Source of the DNA: Hydrogenophilus sp.
Lineage (GTDB): Bacteria > Pseudomonadota > Gammaproteobacteria > Burkholderiales > Rhodocyclaceae
Direction of reading: 5' to 3'
Assembly (NCBI GenBank): GCA_026416515.1
Contig: JAOAEZ010000006.1
Coordinates: forward strand, 1 to 64,000
DNA: 64,000 nucleotides
A model generated the notes under the pieces. That model made no database searches. It was not told the DNA's origin and worked only from the letters and a program-made list of their open reading frames with translations. The first letter of the stretch is position 1. The number at the start of each line of letters is the position of its first letter. Position numbers and translations under genes: made by a program. Shown piece by piece: positions 18,554-27,269 of the stretch.

Positions 18554-19772
18554 CCTTCGCGTTGCCAGTTACATTCAACCGATCTGGAGTCTCCCGCACG
18601 GTCGAATTGTAGGCTGGGAAGCGCTTCTCCGCATTTGGCAAGGTGATCAACCGCTTCCCCCCCCGGTCTATCTTGCTGCCGACAACAACGAATCCATTGC
18701 CCTTGAGCGCGAACGCAGCGCGCGTCTTTTACACCTTGGCGAATGGTCCCGTTGGCGTCCCCCTCTTGTCTGGCTCTTTCTCAATATTTCTCCCACCGCT
18801 GCCCGGCACGCCCTAGACCATCCCTCGGACCTCGCTCTCACCACGGCCCGTTTGGCCATTCCCTCTCACCAAATCGTCGTCGAGCTCCTCGAATCGACCG
18901 TTCCCGATCCTAGCGCGATGGCTGCGATTGTTCAGCACTATCGGGAGCTTGGTTGTCTCGTCGCCCTCGACGATTTTGGGGTAGGTCACTCTAACCTCGA
19001 CCGTCTCTTTCACCTTCTCCCCGACTTTGTCAAGCTCGACCGCTCCCTCCTCATCGCTGCCGTCTCGAATCCTATTCTCCGTCGCGCCTTTCGTCACCTT
19101 GTCGGCTTTGTCCACGCGGCGGGCGCTATTGCCCTCGCTGAAGGTGTTGAAACCAGCGAACAAGCGGCGATCGCCATCGACGCCGGTGTTGACCTCATTC
19201 AAGGCTATCGTTATGGTCGTCCTGCCCCCTGGAGCACCTGGCTATACTCGCCGGCGGGAGGAGATGCCCAACAAACCCTCCTCGCCGACCGCAACCGTCC
19301 GATCTGTCCCCCTATTCCTCCCTCGCTCTACCAATGGTTTCACCTCCTCTCGCATCGCTGGCTCAGCGAACCCCAGCTCGGTCCGTGGGCCTGCGTAGGG
19401 GCTCCGGAGGAGGTTCTCCGTCTCTACGAACTCGACCATCGGGGTGTTCAAATCGGTCCTACCCACTACTGTCGTTGGCTGGAACACAATGACGCCCAAC
19501 GCTACGCCCCCCTGGCTGCTGCTGCCGGCTCCTCCTGGTCGCACCGCCCCTACTTTCGCGACGCCATTGCGCGCCCTACTCACCTGATCATCTCTGAACC
19601 CTACCTTGCTCTCCCCGATCGCCGCTGGGAAGTCACCCTTGCCTTTGCTTCTGCAGACGCCAAGCGTGTTCTCTGTGCTGACCTTATCTGGCGCGACCTC
19701 TGTGCGTTCAATCCGGAGCCGAACTCTGCCGCGCTGCACCACTCTGAAGCCACCCCTGCCGCTTTTGAGTGA
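18543..19772 (+). CDS. EAL domain protein (c-di-GMP phosphodiesterase)
   Basis: The 409-residue protein starts with an EAL domain, about residues 1-240. The signature WEALLRI, the metal-binding LNISP Asn, VELLES, the DDFG motif, KLDRSLL and the EGVET loop are all present, so catalysis is expected to be intact. The C-terminal 170 residues (from about 245) form a separate domain with many Trp and His residues that I do not recognise; a PAS-like or cache-like sensor is possible. The start at 18543 lies inside the end of the amidotransferase gene, and no transmembrane segment is seen. Confidence 0.85.
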   Translation: MSGDLRVASYIQPIWSLPHGRIVGWEALLRIWQGDQPLPPPVYLAADNNESIALERERSARLLHLGEWSRWRPPLVWLFLNISPTAARHALDHPSDLALTTARLAIPSHQIVVELLESTVPDPSAMAAIVQHYRELGCLVALDDFGVGHSNLDRLFHLLPDFVKLDRSLLIAAVSNPILRRAFRHLVGFVHAAGAIALAEGVETSEQAAIAIDAGVDLIQGYRYGRPAPWSTWLYSPAGGDAQQTLLADRNRPICPPIPPSLYQWFHLLSHRWLSEPQLGPWACVGAPEEVLRLYELDHRGVQIGPTHYCRWLEHNDAQRYAPLAAAAGSSWSHRPYFRDAIARPTHLIISEPYLALPDRRWEVTLAFASADAKRVLCADLIWRDLCAFNPEPNSAALHHSEATPAAFE

Positions 19773-19814
19773 CAAAAGCTAGAAAGAGGAGCGCCGTTTT
19801 CCGCCTCTCCTTTC

Positions 19815-19829
19815 TGGCACAAAATCTGC
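19815..19829 (+). promoter_or_regulatory. Sigma-54 (RpoN) promoter of the porin-glnK-amtB operon
   Basis: TGGCACAAAATCTGC has the invariant GG (19816-19817) and GC (19828-19829) separated by exactly ten bases, with the full TGGCAC -24 element. The predicted transcription start near 19841 is about 28 bases before the porin ATG. A half-site of the NtrC type (TGCACCA, 19735-19741) lies about 105 bases before the predicted start. Known sigma-54 control of glnK-amtB in proteobacteria supports the call. Confidence 0.8.
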
Positions 19830-19868
19830 TCTTTTACTTCTGATCTCTCACTGCACGGAGAATCCACG

Positions 19869-20588
19869 ATGAAGACTACCCTCTCCTCTCTCTCCCTTAC
19901 GGCGCTTCTCGTTACGCCGGCGCTGGCGTTTGCGAACTCCCCCCTCACCGCCAACGTTACTCTTGCCAGTGAATACATCTACCGAGGCATCTCCCAAACC
20001 AACGAGAAACCTGCCCTTCAAGCCGGGCTCGACTGGGCGGGCAGCGATGGCTGGTATGTAGGTCTCTGGGGTTCGAACATCTCCTGGCTTGCCGACCTCG
20101 CTCCCGGAAGCTCTTCCAGTGTTGAAATCGACCTCTACGGCGGCAAAAAATGGACGATAGGCTCTACCACCCTCGATCTCGGGCTCTTGCAATACTACTA
20201 CCCTGGCAGTTACTCTGCCGACTGGAAAGCCCTCTCCGGCCTTAAAACCCCGCACACTACTGAAGTTTATGCAGCGCTCACTTATGGTCCGGCCACCTTT
20301 AAACTTTCCTATGCCCTTACCCCGCTCTTTGGCACTCCGGAGTCGCGCGGCAGCACCTATTGGGACCTCACTCTTGCCCCTGAACTCACGGCAGGTATCA
20401 CGGCGGTCGCCCATGTCGGTCGGCAAATTGTCGCCGGCTCGGGCAACGCCGACTACACCGATTGGAAGCTAGGTTTTACCACCAAAGTCGGCGCTTTTGA
20501 CATGGGCCTCTACTATGTAGATACCGATATAAAAGGCTCTAAAATTGCAGATCCTAGACTTCTACTCACTCTGGGCAAAAGCTTTTAA
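19869..20588 (+). CDS. TorF-family putative outer-membrane porin
   Basis: A 239-residue protein with a signal peptide (cleavage near residue 22, after ALAFA) and alternating aromatic beta-strands. It opens with the family pattern NVTLASEYIYRGISQTNEKPALQAGLD and ends with a terminal Phe (LLTLGKSF), as expected for an outer-membrane barrel. This family (formerly called Gcw_chp) often precedes glnK-amtB in betaproteobacteria. It is the first gene behind the sigma-54 promoter, so it is probably induced by nitrogen limitation. The solute it admits is unknown. Confidence 0.85.
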   Translation: MKTTLSSLSLTALLVTPALAFANSPLTANVTLASEYIYRGISQTNEKPALQAGLDWAGSDGWYVGLWGSNISWLADLAPGSSSSVEIDLYGGKKWTIGSTTLDLGLLQYYYPGSYSADWKALSGLKTPHTTEVYAALTYGPATFKLSYALTPLFGTPESRGSTYWDLTLAPELTAGITAVAHVGRQIVAGSGNADYTDWKLGFTTKVGAFDMGLYYVDTDIKGSKIADPRLLLTLGKSF

Positions 20589-20939
<351 letters not shown>

Positions 20940-20966
20940 AGTGCGGAATTCTGAAAGGAGGAACTC

Positions 20967-22205
20967 ATGGAAATGGTCCATAAAGGTGACGTCGCCTGGA
21001 TGATGACAGCGACGCTGCTCGTTCTCATGATGGTCGTACCGGGGGTTGCCCTCTTTTACGGCGGCATGGTCCGAGCCAAAAATGCCCTCTCGGTCTTGAT
21101 GCAAGTCCTCACGGGCTTGGCTCTTATCCTCATCGTCTGGGCCCTCTACGGCTATACCCTTGCCTTTACCAGCGGTACTCCCTTCATCGGCTCGTTTGAC
21201 AAGCTCTTTCTTTCTGGCATCACCACCGAAAGTCTTGCCGACACCTTCACGCAGAATGTCAAACTTCCCGAACTGGTCTTTGTCGCCTTCCAAGGCACCT
21301 TTATGGGGATCACCGCTGCCCTCATCGTAGGCTCCTTCGCTGAGCGGATTCGTTTCTCCGCGGTGCTCATTTTTATCCTCCTGTGGGGTACCTTCGCCTA
21401 TCTCCCCATCGCCCACATGGTCTGGGGTCCGGGTGGCTGGCTCCTCACCGATGGAGCACTCGACTTTGCCGGCGGCACAGTCGTCCATATCAACGCTGGT
21501 GTCGCGGGGTTGGTCGGTGCCTACCTCGTCGGCAAGCGCATTGGCTATGGGCGAGAAGCCCTTACCCCCCATTCGCTTCCCCTCACGATGACCGGTGCCT
21601 CGCTCCTCTGGGTTGGCTGGTTTGGCTTTAACGCTGGGTCAGCATTAGAAGCCAACGCCACGGCGGCGCTCGCCTTTGCCAATACCCTCTTCGCGACCGC
21701 TGCAGCGATTCTCGCCTGGCTAGCGGGTGAAGCCTTCCTCAAAGGCAAACCATCGATGCTCGGGGGCGCCTCCGGTGCGGTGGCAGGCCTCGTCGCCATC
21801 ACCCCGGCGGCGGGCACGGTAGGACCGATTGGGGCCATCCTCATCGGTTTAGCGGGCGGTCTTGCTGGCCTTTGGGGAGTCAACCAACTCAAGCGGCTCC
21901 TCGGTGCTGACGACGCCCTTGACGTTTTCGGAGTCCATGGCGTCTGCGGCATTGTTGGAGCTCTCCTCACAGGTGTTTTCACCTCCCCTGCCCTCGGCGG
22001 CACGGGCGCTGAGACCTTCTCGATTCCCTCTCAGATTCTCATCCAATTCAAAAGCGTCGTCGTTACCATCATCTGGTCGGGCGTCGTCTCCTTCATCGCT
22101 TACAAAATTGCCGCCGCTCTCAGCGGTGGTCTGCGGGTCAGCGAAGAAGAAGAGCGCGAAGGCCTTGATGTTGTCGCCCACGGCGAAAGCGCTTATCGCT
22201 TCTAG
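20967..22205 (+). CDS. amtB: Ammonium transporter
   Basis: A 412-residue Amt/MEP/Rh channel with about eleven membrane helices. The two pore histidines lie in FAGGTVVHINAG and DVFGVHGVCGI, and the family signature FYGGMVRAKN is near the N-terminus. The N-terminus starts directly with the first helix of the mature channel, without the cleaved leader known in enteric AmtB. AAAGGAGG precedes the ATG, 27 bases after glnK. A strong hairpin follows at 22251-22279. Confidence 0.96.
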   Translation: MEMVHKGDVAWMMTATLLVLMMVVPGVALFYGGMVRAKNALSVLMQVLTGLALILIVWALYGYTLAFTSGTPFIGSFDKLFLSGITTESLADTFTQNVKLPELVFVAFQGTFMGITAALIVGSFAERIRFSAVLIFILLWGTFAYLPIAHMVWGPGGWLLTDGALDFAGGTVVHINAGVAGLVGAYLVGKRIGYGREALTPHSLPLTMTGASLLWVGWFGFNAGSALEANATAALAFANTLFATAAAILAWLAGEAFLKGKPSMLGGASGAVAGLVAITPAAGTVGPIGAILIGLAGGLAGLWGVNQLKRLLGADDALDVFGVHGVCGIVGALLTGVFTSPALGGTGAETFSIPSQILIQFKSVVVTIIWSGVVSFIAYKIAAALSGGLRVSEEEEREGLDVVAHGESAYRF

Positions 22206-22250
22206 CTCCTTCTCCCGCTACTCCTAAATCCTGCTACTCCTAAACTCAGG

Positions 22251-22279
22251 GGGCCGCCTTTCCGATGGGAAAGCGGCCC
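22251..22279 (+). terminator. Hairpin after amtB (probable terminator)
   Basis: The arms GGGCCG-C-CTTTCC and GGAAAG-CGGCCC form a 12-bp stem with one bulged C around a GATG loop, 45 bases after the amtB stop. No T-run follows, so it may be a weak intrinsic terminator or a 3' end-protecting stem. Confidence 0.55.
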
Positions 22280-22396
22280 ATCCTTCCTCGCCCTCCTCTC
22301 CAAAACGACGCAGCGATAGGGCCTGCCGACCGCCCTCTCTTACCCCAAATAAGCCAGCGATTTTTCTATAAGGTGTACGCTCTCCCCTCGTTGTTA

Positions 22397-22402
22397 TATA
22401 AT
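22397..22402 (+). promoter_or_regulatory. -10 box for the btu operon leader
   Basis: A perfect TATAAT lies just before the start of the cobalamin riboswitch, giving a predicted transcription start near 22409. A recognisable -35 box was not found at the usual distance. Confidence 0.5.
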
Positions 22403-22408
22403 CGTGTA

Positions 22409-22592
22409 TAGGTGTCGGCGGTGCCGCGCGACCGCGCGGTGAAACGGGAACGCGGTGAAAATCCGCGGCTGCCCCCGCAACGGTAAGGAAGAACGCCCGC
22501 CATAGAAGCCACTGGTCGTCGTGCTCGCGCTGCGGGTGCCCGGCTGGGAAGGCGGCGCGGCGATCGCTTCCAAGCCCGGAGACCGGCCGTCG
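22409..22592 (+). ncRNA. Cobalamin (adenosylcobalamin) riboswitch
   Basis: The classic segments occur in order. These are an AAATCCG...GGCTGCCCCCGCAACGGTAA core (about 22459-22487), GAAGCCACTGG (22506-22516), CTGGGAAGGC (22544-22553) and the B12 box AGCCCGGAGACCGGCC (22573-22588). Known riboswitches of this class turn off btuB when B12 is plentiful. It sits between the -10 box and btuB. Confidence 0.95.
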
Positions 22593-22643
22593 ACAAAAGC
22601 CACTTTGTTCGGCCACGGGGGAATGGCCGGAAAGGAGTCGACG
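22588..22643 (+). promoter_or_regulatory. Riboswitch expression platform (translational)
   Basis: CGTCGAC (22588-22594), beginning within the B12 box, is complementary to GTCGACG (22637-22643), which lies between the AAAGGAG ribosome-binding site and the btuB ATG. Between them a small hairpin (CGGCCA/TGGCCG, 22610-22629) ends one base before the ribosome-binding site. No T-run terminator is seen. This suggests control by hiding the translation start; the pairing is seen, the mechanism inferred. Confidence 0.5.
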
Positions 22644-24518
22644 ATGAATGCTGCTTCGCGTGTTCAAGAGCGCTCGTGTACCTCTCTTTACCTTTTTTCT
22701 CCTGGCGCATCGCTTCTGCGGCGAATCGCGTTTGCCCTTACTGCTCTCTCCTCAACGGCGGCGGCCACTACTTTCCCGGAAATCGTAGTCACAGGCAGCC
22801 GAACCGCCGAGCGAGTGGAAGAGACCCTCACCGAAATCACCGTCATCGATCGTGAAGCGATCGAACGCGCTGGTGCCACCACATTGATTGACCTCCTGAG
22901 CCGCACGCCGGGTGCCCGTTTTGCCCAAAACGGCGGCATGGGGGCCTCTGCCGCGCTCTTTCTACGCGGCGCCGAAGCGCGCCACACGCTGCTTCTCGTG
23001 GACGGCGTGCGCCTCGGTTCAGCCACCACAGGCCAACCCACCCTCGAGGCGATTCCGCTTGAGGCTATCGAACGGATTGAGATCGTTCGCGGCCCGGCCA
23101 GTGCCCTCTATGGCTCCGAAGCCATCGGCGGGGTTATCCACATCGTCACCCGTCGCACTGCCGATCGTTTTACCCCTCACCTCCTCCTCGGGGTAGGCAG
23201 CAACGCCACGCATCGTTTAGTCACCTCGGCGGTTGGGCGCGATGGAGCGCTGCGCTACACCCTCACCGCTGGCAGCGAAGGCACTCAAGGGATCGATGCT
23301 CGTGATCCTGCCACCCTCGACCATCCACCTGACGCCGATGGTTTTCGCAACCGCTTTGCCACCACTGCGCTCACTTGGGCGCTCACCGAACACACCGACC
23401 TCGACCTCACCGCCTATCTCAGCCGGGGGCGGAACGACTATGACTCGGGTGCCGGCCGTACCTGGATTTTAGATTACGACTCCTACCTCCTCAAAGAGCT
23501 CACCGCCGCGAGCCTTGCCCTTCGTCAACGCTTCGACACCCAATGGCATACCACCCTTCGCCTCGGCCACGCCCGCGACCAGCTCACCGACCGCAGCTCT
23601 GCCACAGCGCGCACGCACTTCTACACTCATGAAACGCAATTTATCTGGGAACATGAAATCGCTCTTCCGCTCGGCAACCTCTTTGCCGCCTACGATCAAC
23701 GCGACACCGACATCGACTCTACCATCCCTTACACTGTCACCCAACGAACTCTTCGGGCCCTCACCCTCGGTTGGCTTGCGGAAAGAGGTTCCCACCGCTG
23801 GCAGATCAACGCCCGCCGCGACCACAACAATCAATTCGGTACCCGCACCACCGGTCTGATCGCCTATGGCTACCACCTCACTCCCACCTGGCAGCTTCGT
23901 CTCTCCGCTGCAACCGCTTACAACGCTCCAACCTTTAACCAACTCTACTGGCCAGACACCGGCTTTGGCGGTGGTAACCCAGAACTTCGCCCTGAGTTTG
24001 CTCGCAACCGGGAGATCGGCCTTCGTTGGCGTCAAGGGGATGCTCACTTCACCGTCGCCTACTATGACAACCGCGTCAAAGACCTCATCGCTGGCTGGCC
24101 TCCCCGCAACATCAACCGTGCTCGTCTTCAAGGAATTGAAACTATCGTTGGTGGCCGCAATGACCCCTTTAGCTGGCAAATCGGCGCCGACTGGCTCGAC
24201 GCCATCGACGAAACCACCGGCCTTGAGCTGCCCCGGAGGGCGCCTCTAGCCTTCAGCGGCATGTTATCGCTCTTAGCCACCCCCTGGCACCTCGGCTTTG
24301 ACCTGAGCGCCGTAGACCGGCGCTTTGATAACAGCCGAAACAGCGTTCGCCTTAGTGGCTACAGTCGGCTCGATCTGTGGGTGCACCGCTCTCTCACCCC
24401 CGACTGGCGGCTAGAGCTCCGCGCCAACAATCTCTTTGACCGAACCTACCAAACCGCCGCTGGGTATTTGCAGCCCGGACGTGAACTCTTCCTCGCGCTC
24501 CGCTATCTCCCCCGTTAA
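22644..24518 (+). CDS. btuB: TonB-dependent cobalamin receptor
   Basis: A 624-residue outer-membrane receptor with a signal peptide. The TonB box-like EIVVTGSR comes early, followed by a plug domain (TLIDLLSRTPGARFAQNGG, LVDGVRLG, EIVRGPASALYGSEAIGGVIHIVT) and a 22-strand barrel ending in an aromatic-rich strand (LFLALRYLPR). The riboswitch and the adjacent btuC-btuD fix the substrate as B12 or related corrinoids. The ATG at 22644 follows AAAGGAG. The end overlaps the btuC start by about 38 bases. Confidence 0.93.
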   Translation: MNAASRVQERSCTSLYLFSPGASLLRRIAFALTALSSTAAATTFPEIVVTGSRTAERVEETLTEITVIDREAIERAGATTLIDLLSRTPGARFAQNGGMGASAALFLRGAEARHTLLLVDGVRLGSATTGQPTLEAIPLEAIERIEIVRGPASALYGSEAIGGVIHIVTRRTADRFTPHLLLGVGSNATHRLVTSAVGRDGALRYTLTAGSEGTQGIDARDPATLDHPPDADGFRNRFATTALTWALTEHTDLDLTAYLSRGRNDYDSGAGRTWILDYDSYLLKELTAASLALRQRFDTQWHTTLRLGHARDQLTDRSSATARTHFYTHETQFIWEHEIALPLGNLFAAYDQRDTDIDSTIPYTVTQRTLRALTLGWLAERGSHRWQINARRDHNNQFGTRTTGLIAYGYHLTPTWQLRLSAATAYNAPTFNQLYWPDTGFGGGNPELRPEFARNREIGLRWRQGDAHFTVAYYDNRVKDLIAGWPPRNINRARLQGIETIVGGRNDPFSWQIGADWLDAIDETTGLELPRRAPLAFSGMLSLLATPWHLGFDLSAVDRRFDNSRNSVRLSGYSRLDLWVHRSLTPDWRLELRANNLFDRTYQTAAGYLQPGRELFLALRYLPR

Positions 24519-25554
24519 GCATTCTCTCCTTTGGCGAAACCCTGCCGCTGCGAAGACCCCCGCGCGGCGGGGGGTTGCCGCGCTACTTCTTCTCTTACTC
24601 TCTGCGTTCGTCGCGCTCCTTCTCGCCCTCGCCCTCGGCCCCATTTCCCTTCCCCCCACCGAGCTCTTTGCGGCCCTTTTCGACAGCACCCATCCCGCCG
24701 CTCCCATCGTACGGCACCTGCGCGGCGAACGGGCCCTTGCCGCTTTCACTGCCGGAGCGCTTCTTGCCCTCTCTGGAGCGATTCTCCAACTCCTCTTGCG
24801 CAATCCCCTTGCTGACCCCTACCTTCTCGGAACCTCAGGCGGTGCTGCCGTCGGGGCCCTCACCGCCATTCTCCTTGGGCTCCACGCCTCGCTTATCCCC
24901 GCCGCCTCTTTTCTCGGAGCGATCGTCGCCCTTCTCCTCGTCTTGCTCCTCTCCCGCCGCTACCGTTTCAGCCCAACCCCCCTTATCCTCACCGGTGTCA
25001 TTATCAGCGCCGGTGCAGGCGCGCTGATCACCCTTCTCCTCACCCTCGCTCCGGACGGAAAACTCCCCGCCATGCTCTTTTGGTTGATAGGCGACGTCAC
25101 CCACGCGCGCTCCTTTATTCCTCCCCTTCTCCTCCTCATCGTCGCCCTTGTCGTTCTCTTTCCCTGGGGACGGGACCTCAACGTTCTCCTCTGGGGGGAT
25201 GACGTCGCTGCCGCCTTAGGCGTAGCGGTCCTTCCTCTACGTTGGTTTCTCACCATCCTCGCCTCCCTTCTCACCGCTGTGGCTGTCACCCTTGTCGGCT
25301 CTCTCGGCTTTATTGGCCTTATCGTCCCCCACACTGCTCGTCTCCTCCTCGGCAACGACCAACGCCTCCTTCTTCCCGCCTCCGCCCTCCTTGGCGGCGC
25401 GCTCCTCACCCTTGCCGACACACTGGCCCGCACGCTTCCTGCTCCGCAACAACTCCCCGTCGGCGTCCTTACCGCGCTCCTCGGCGTTCCCTTCTTTCTC
25501 TGGCTCCTCCACCGTCGCCTTCCGCCGTGGAACTCCTCGTCACCGACACCCTAA
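24481..25554 (+). CDS. btuC: Vitamin B12 ABC transporter permease
   Basis: A FecCD/BtuC-type permease with about ten membrane helices. Family signatures are ALSGAILQLLLRNPLADPYLLGTSGGA and the ATPase-contact loop SLGFIGLIVPHTARLLLG. The start is uncertain: GTG at 24481 is proposed (357 aa), with a TTG at 24436 as an alternative; both lie within btuB. The first membrane helix begins at AALLLLLLSAF. The end overlaps btuD by 28 bases, so the three genes are translationally linked. Confidence 0.92.
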   Translation: MNSSSRSAISPVKHSLLWRNPAAAKTPARRGVAALLLLLLSAFVALLLALALGPISLPPTELFAALFDSTHPAAPIVRHLRGERALAAFTAGALLALSGAILQLLLRNPLADPYLLGTSGGAAVGALTAILLGLHASLIPAASFLGAIVALLLVLLLSRRYRFSPTPLILTGVIISAGAGALITLLLTLAPDGKLPAMLFWLIGDVTHARSFIPPLLLLIVALVVLFPWGRDLNVLLWGDDVAAALGVAVLPLRWFLTILASLLTAVAVTLVGSLGFIGLIVPHTARLLLGNDQRLLLPASALLGGALLTLADTLARTLPAPQQLPVGVLTALLGVPFFLWLLHRRLPPWNSSSPTP

Positions 25555-26288
25555 CGATTGGCGTTGCCGGACGCTCCCTGATCGCCGACCTCTCCTGGCG
25601 GATCGAAGGAGGGCAATGGTGGGCGATTCTCGGCCCCAATGGCGTGGGCAAATCGCTCCTCCTCGCCACCCTCGCTGGGCTCCGCCCGCCCCAACGCGGC
25701 GCGATCTATCTCGCGGGTCGTCCTCTCACCGCCTGGTCCCGTCGCGAACGTGCCCGCTGGGTCGGCTGGCTTGGCCAAGAAAATGCTGTTCCTCCGGCCA
25801 CCTCCGTCCTCACCGCAGTCCTTGCCGGGCTCCACCCTCACCTTCATCGCTGGCGCTGGGAAGGAGACATCGAGCTCGAACAAGCGCATGCGGCGCTTGC
25901 CGCCCTCAACCTCGCCCATTTAGCCCACCGCGATACCGCCACGCTCTCAGGAGGCGAACGGCAACGGGTAGCCCTTGCGCGTCTCCTCCTTCAAAACCCC
26001 TCTCTCTACCTCCTCGACGAACCCCTCACCCACCTTGACCTTCGTCATCAGCACCTTACTCTTCAGCTTCTCCAACGCCGGCAAGCTGAGGGCGCTGCGA
26101 TCCTCACTATCCTCCATGACCCCCACTGGGCACTCCGTTTTGCCACCCACCTTCTCCTCATCGGCCCCAATCGACCTCCCCAGTTCCTTCCCATCGCTCG
26201 TCTCACCGCCACTCACCTCTCGGAGCTCTACGGGGTGATCCTCCACCCCATCGGGGACCGCGAAAACCCCCTCTTCGTTCCCCTCTAA
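25527..26288 (+). CDS. btuD: Vitamin B12 ABC transporter ATPase
   Basis: A 253-residue ABC ATPase with Walker A GPNGVGKSLL (Ser in place of the usual second Thr/Ser), signature LSGGERQRVALARLLLQ and Walker B LYLLDEPLTHLDL. A GTG start at 25527 gives a normal N-terminus (VELLVTDTLTIGVAG). Located inside the end of btuC. Its TAA stop shares bases with the convergent btuF stop (26285-26288). Confidence 0.92.
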   Translation: MELLVTDTLTIGVAGRSLIADLSWRIEGGQWWAILGPNGVGKSLLLATLAGLRPPQRGAIYLAGRPLTAWSRRERARWVGWLGQENAVPPATSVLTAVLAGLHPHLHRWRWEGDIELEQAHAALAALNLAHLAHRDTATLSGGERQRVALARLLLQNPSLYLLDEPLTHLDLRHQHLTLQLLQRRQAEGAAILTILHDPHWALRFATHLLLIGPNRPPQFLPIARLTATHLSELYGVILHPIGDRENPLFVPL

Positions 26289-27211
26289 CCTTGCGTTTTC
26301 TCCCTTCCCCTTTCCCTCTCTTCTGAACTGCCACGCGCCTCCTCCAGTACCCGGCACAATTGCTCTGCCCCCTCTAACAATCGCGGCGTTGGTCGCTGCA
26401 GCAACGAAGGCGAGATATGTACCAACCGCCCCTTCGCCACCGCCTCTATCCCCTGCCATCCACGCCAATTCTCCAACCAATCGGGGCGCTCCTCCTCCAT
26501 CCCGCCTGCCACGATCACCTCGGGATTCGCGGCGATCACCGCCTCCATGCTCACCACCGGTGCGGGGGCACTCAACGACCCAAAAATATTTACCCCCCCG
26601 CATATCGTCACCACCTCCTGGAAAATATGGGTTCCCCCCAATGTCCGCAACGGTCGATCCCAAATCTGGTAAAAAACTCGCACTGGCCGTTCTCCTCCGT
26701 ATTGGGCGCGCAGTGCGGCCACCCCTGCGCGGAAACGGGCTGCTGCTGCCGCCCCCACTTCCTCGCTTCCCGCCAATCGTCCCAATCGCTCCAAATTACT
26801 CGCCACATCCTCTAAGCGGCGTGGCTCGGACCGGAAAACCGTTACCCCCAATGCCTCCAAGCGAGCCAACGTCCACTCGGGGTTGCCGCTCGCCCACGCC
26901 ACCACCAAATCGGGCTTTACTGCCAACACCCGTTCTAAATCGATGCGGGAATATCCCCCCACTCGCGGCAAGTGGTTTGCCTCTGGGGGATAATCGCTAA
27001 ACTCCACCGCTGCCACTACCCGATTTCCTGCCCCCGCTGCGAACAAATTCTCCGTCGTGTGCGGTGCCAAGCTTACAATCCGCGTCGCCGGTCGCTCCAA
27101 CCGCACCGCCCGGCCGGTATCATCGTGCACCTCTATCGATCCCCCACTCCCCCCCGGAGCCGCCATCCCTCCCAACCCCCCCGCCACCACCCCCACCCTC
27201 CAGAACTTCAC
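26285..27211 (-). CDS. btuF: Cobalamin periplasmic binding protein BtuF
   Basis: A class III periplasmic binding protein that delivers B12 to BtuCD. After a signal sequence it shows the cobalamin-type pattern RIVSLAPHTTENLFAAGAG, then VAVEFSDYPPEANHLPRVGGYSRIDLERVLAVKPDLVVAW. The GTG at 27211 (308 aa) was chosen because it begins the signal sequence (VKFWRVGVVAGGLGG); upstream in-frame codons add an improbable charged extension. It lies convergent to btuD and downstream of clpB, so it is outside the riboswitch-controlled transcript. Confidence 0.88.
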   Translation of the reverse strand: MKFWRVGVVAGGLGGMAAPGGSGGSIEVHDDTGRAVRLERPATRIVSLAPHTTENLFAAGAGNRVVAAVEFSDYPPEANHLPRVGGYSRIDLERVLAVKPDLVVAWASGNPEWTLARLEALGVTVFRSEPRRLEDVASNLERLGRLAGSEEVGAAAAARFRAGVAALRAQYGGERPVRVFYQIWDRPLRTLGGTHIFQEVVTICGGVNIFGSLSAPAPVVSMEAVIAANPEVIVAGGMEEERPDWLENWRGWQGIEAVAKGRLVHISPSLLQRPTPRLLEGAEQLCRVLEEARGSSEERERGREKTQG

Positions 27212-27269
27212 TCTGCTCCGACCCTTCGCAGCTCGGCTCGCTCCCTTCTCTTTCTCTCCTCTCCTCTCT

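Noticed and set aside
19781..19815. Terminator hairpin after the EAL gene
   Set aside because: AGAAA/TTTCT and GAGG/CCTC can pair only with a three-base bulge, there is no T-run, and the 3' arm runs into the sigma-54 -24 element.
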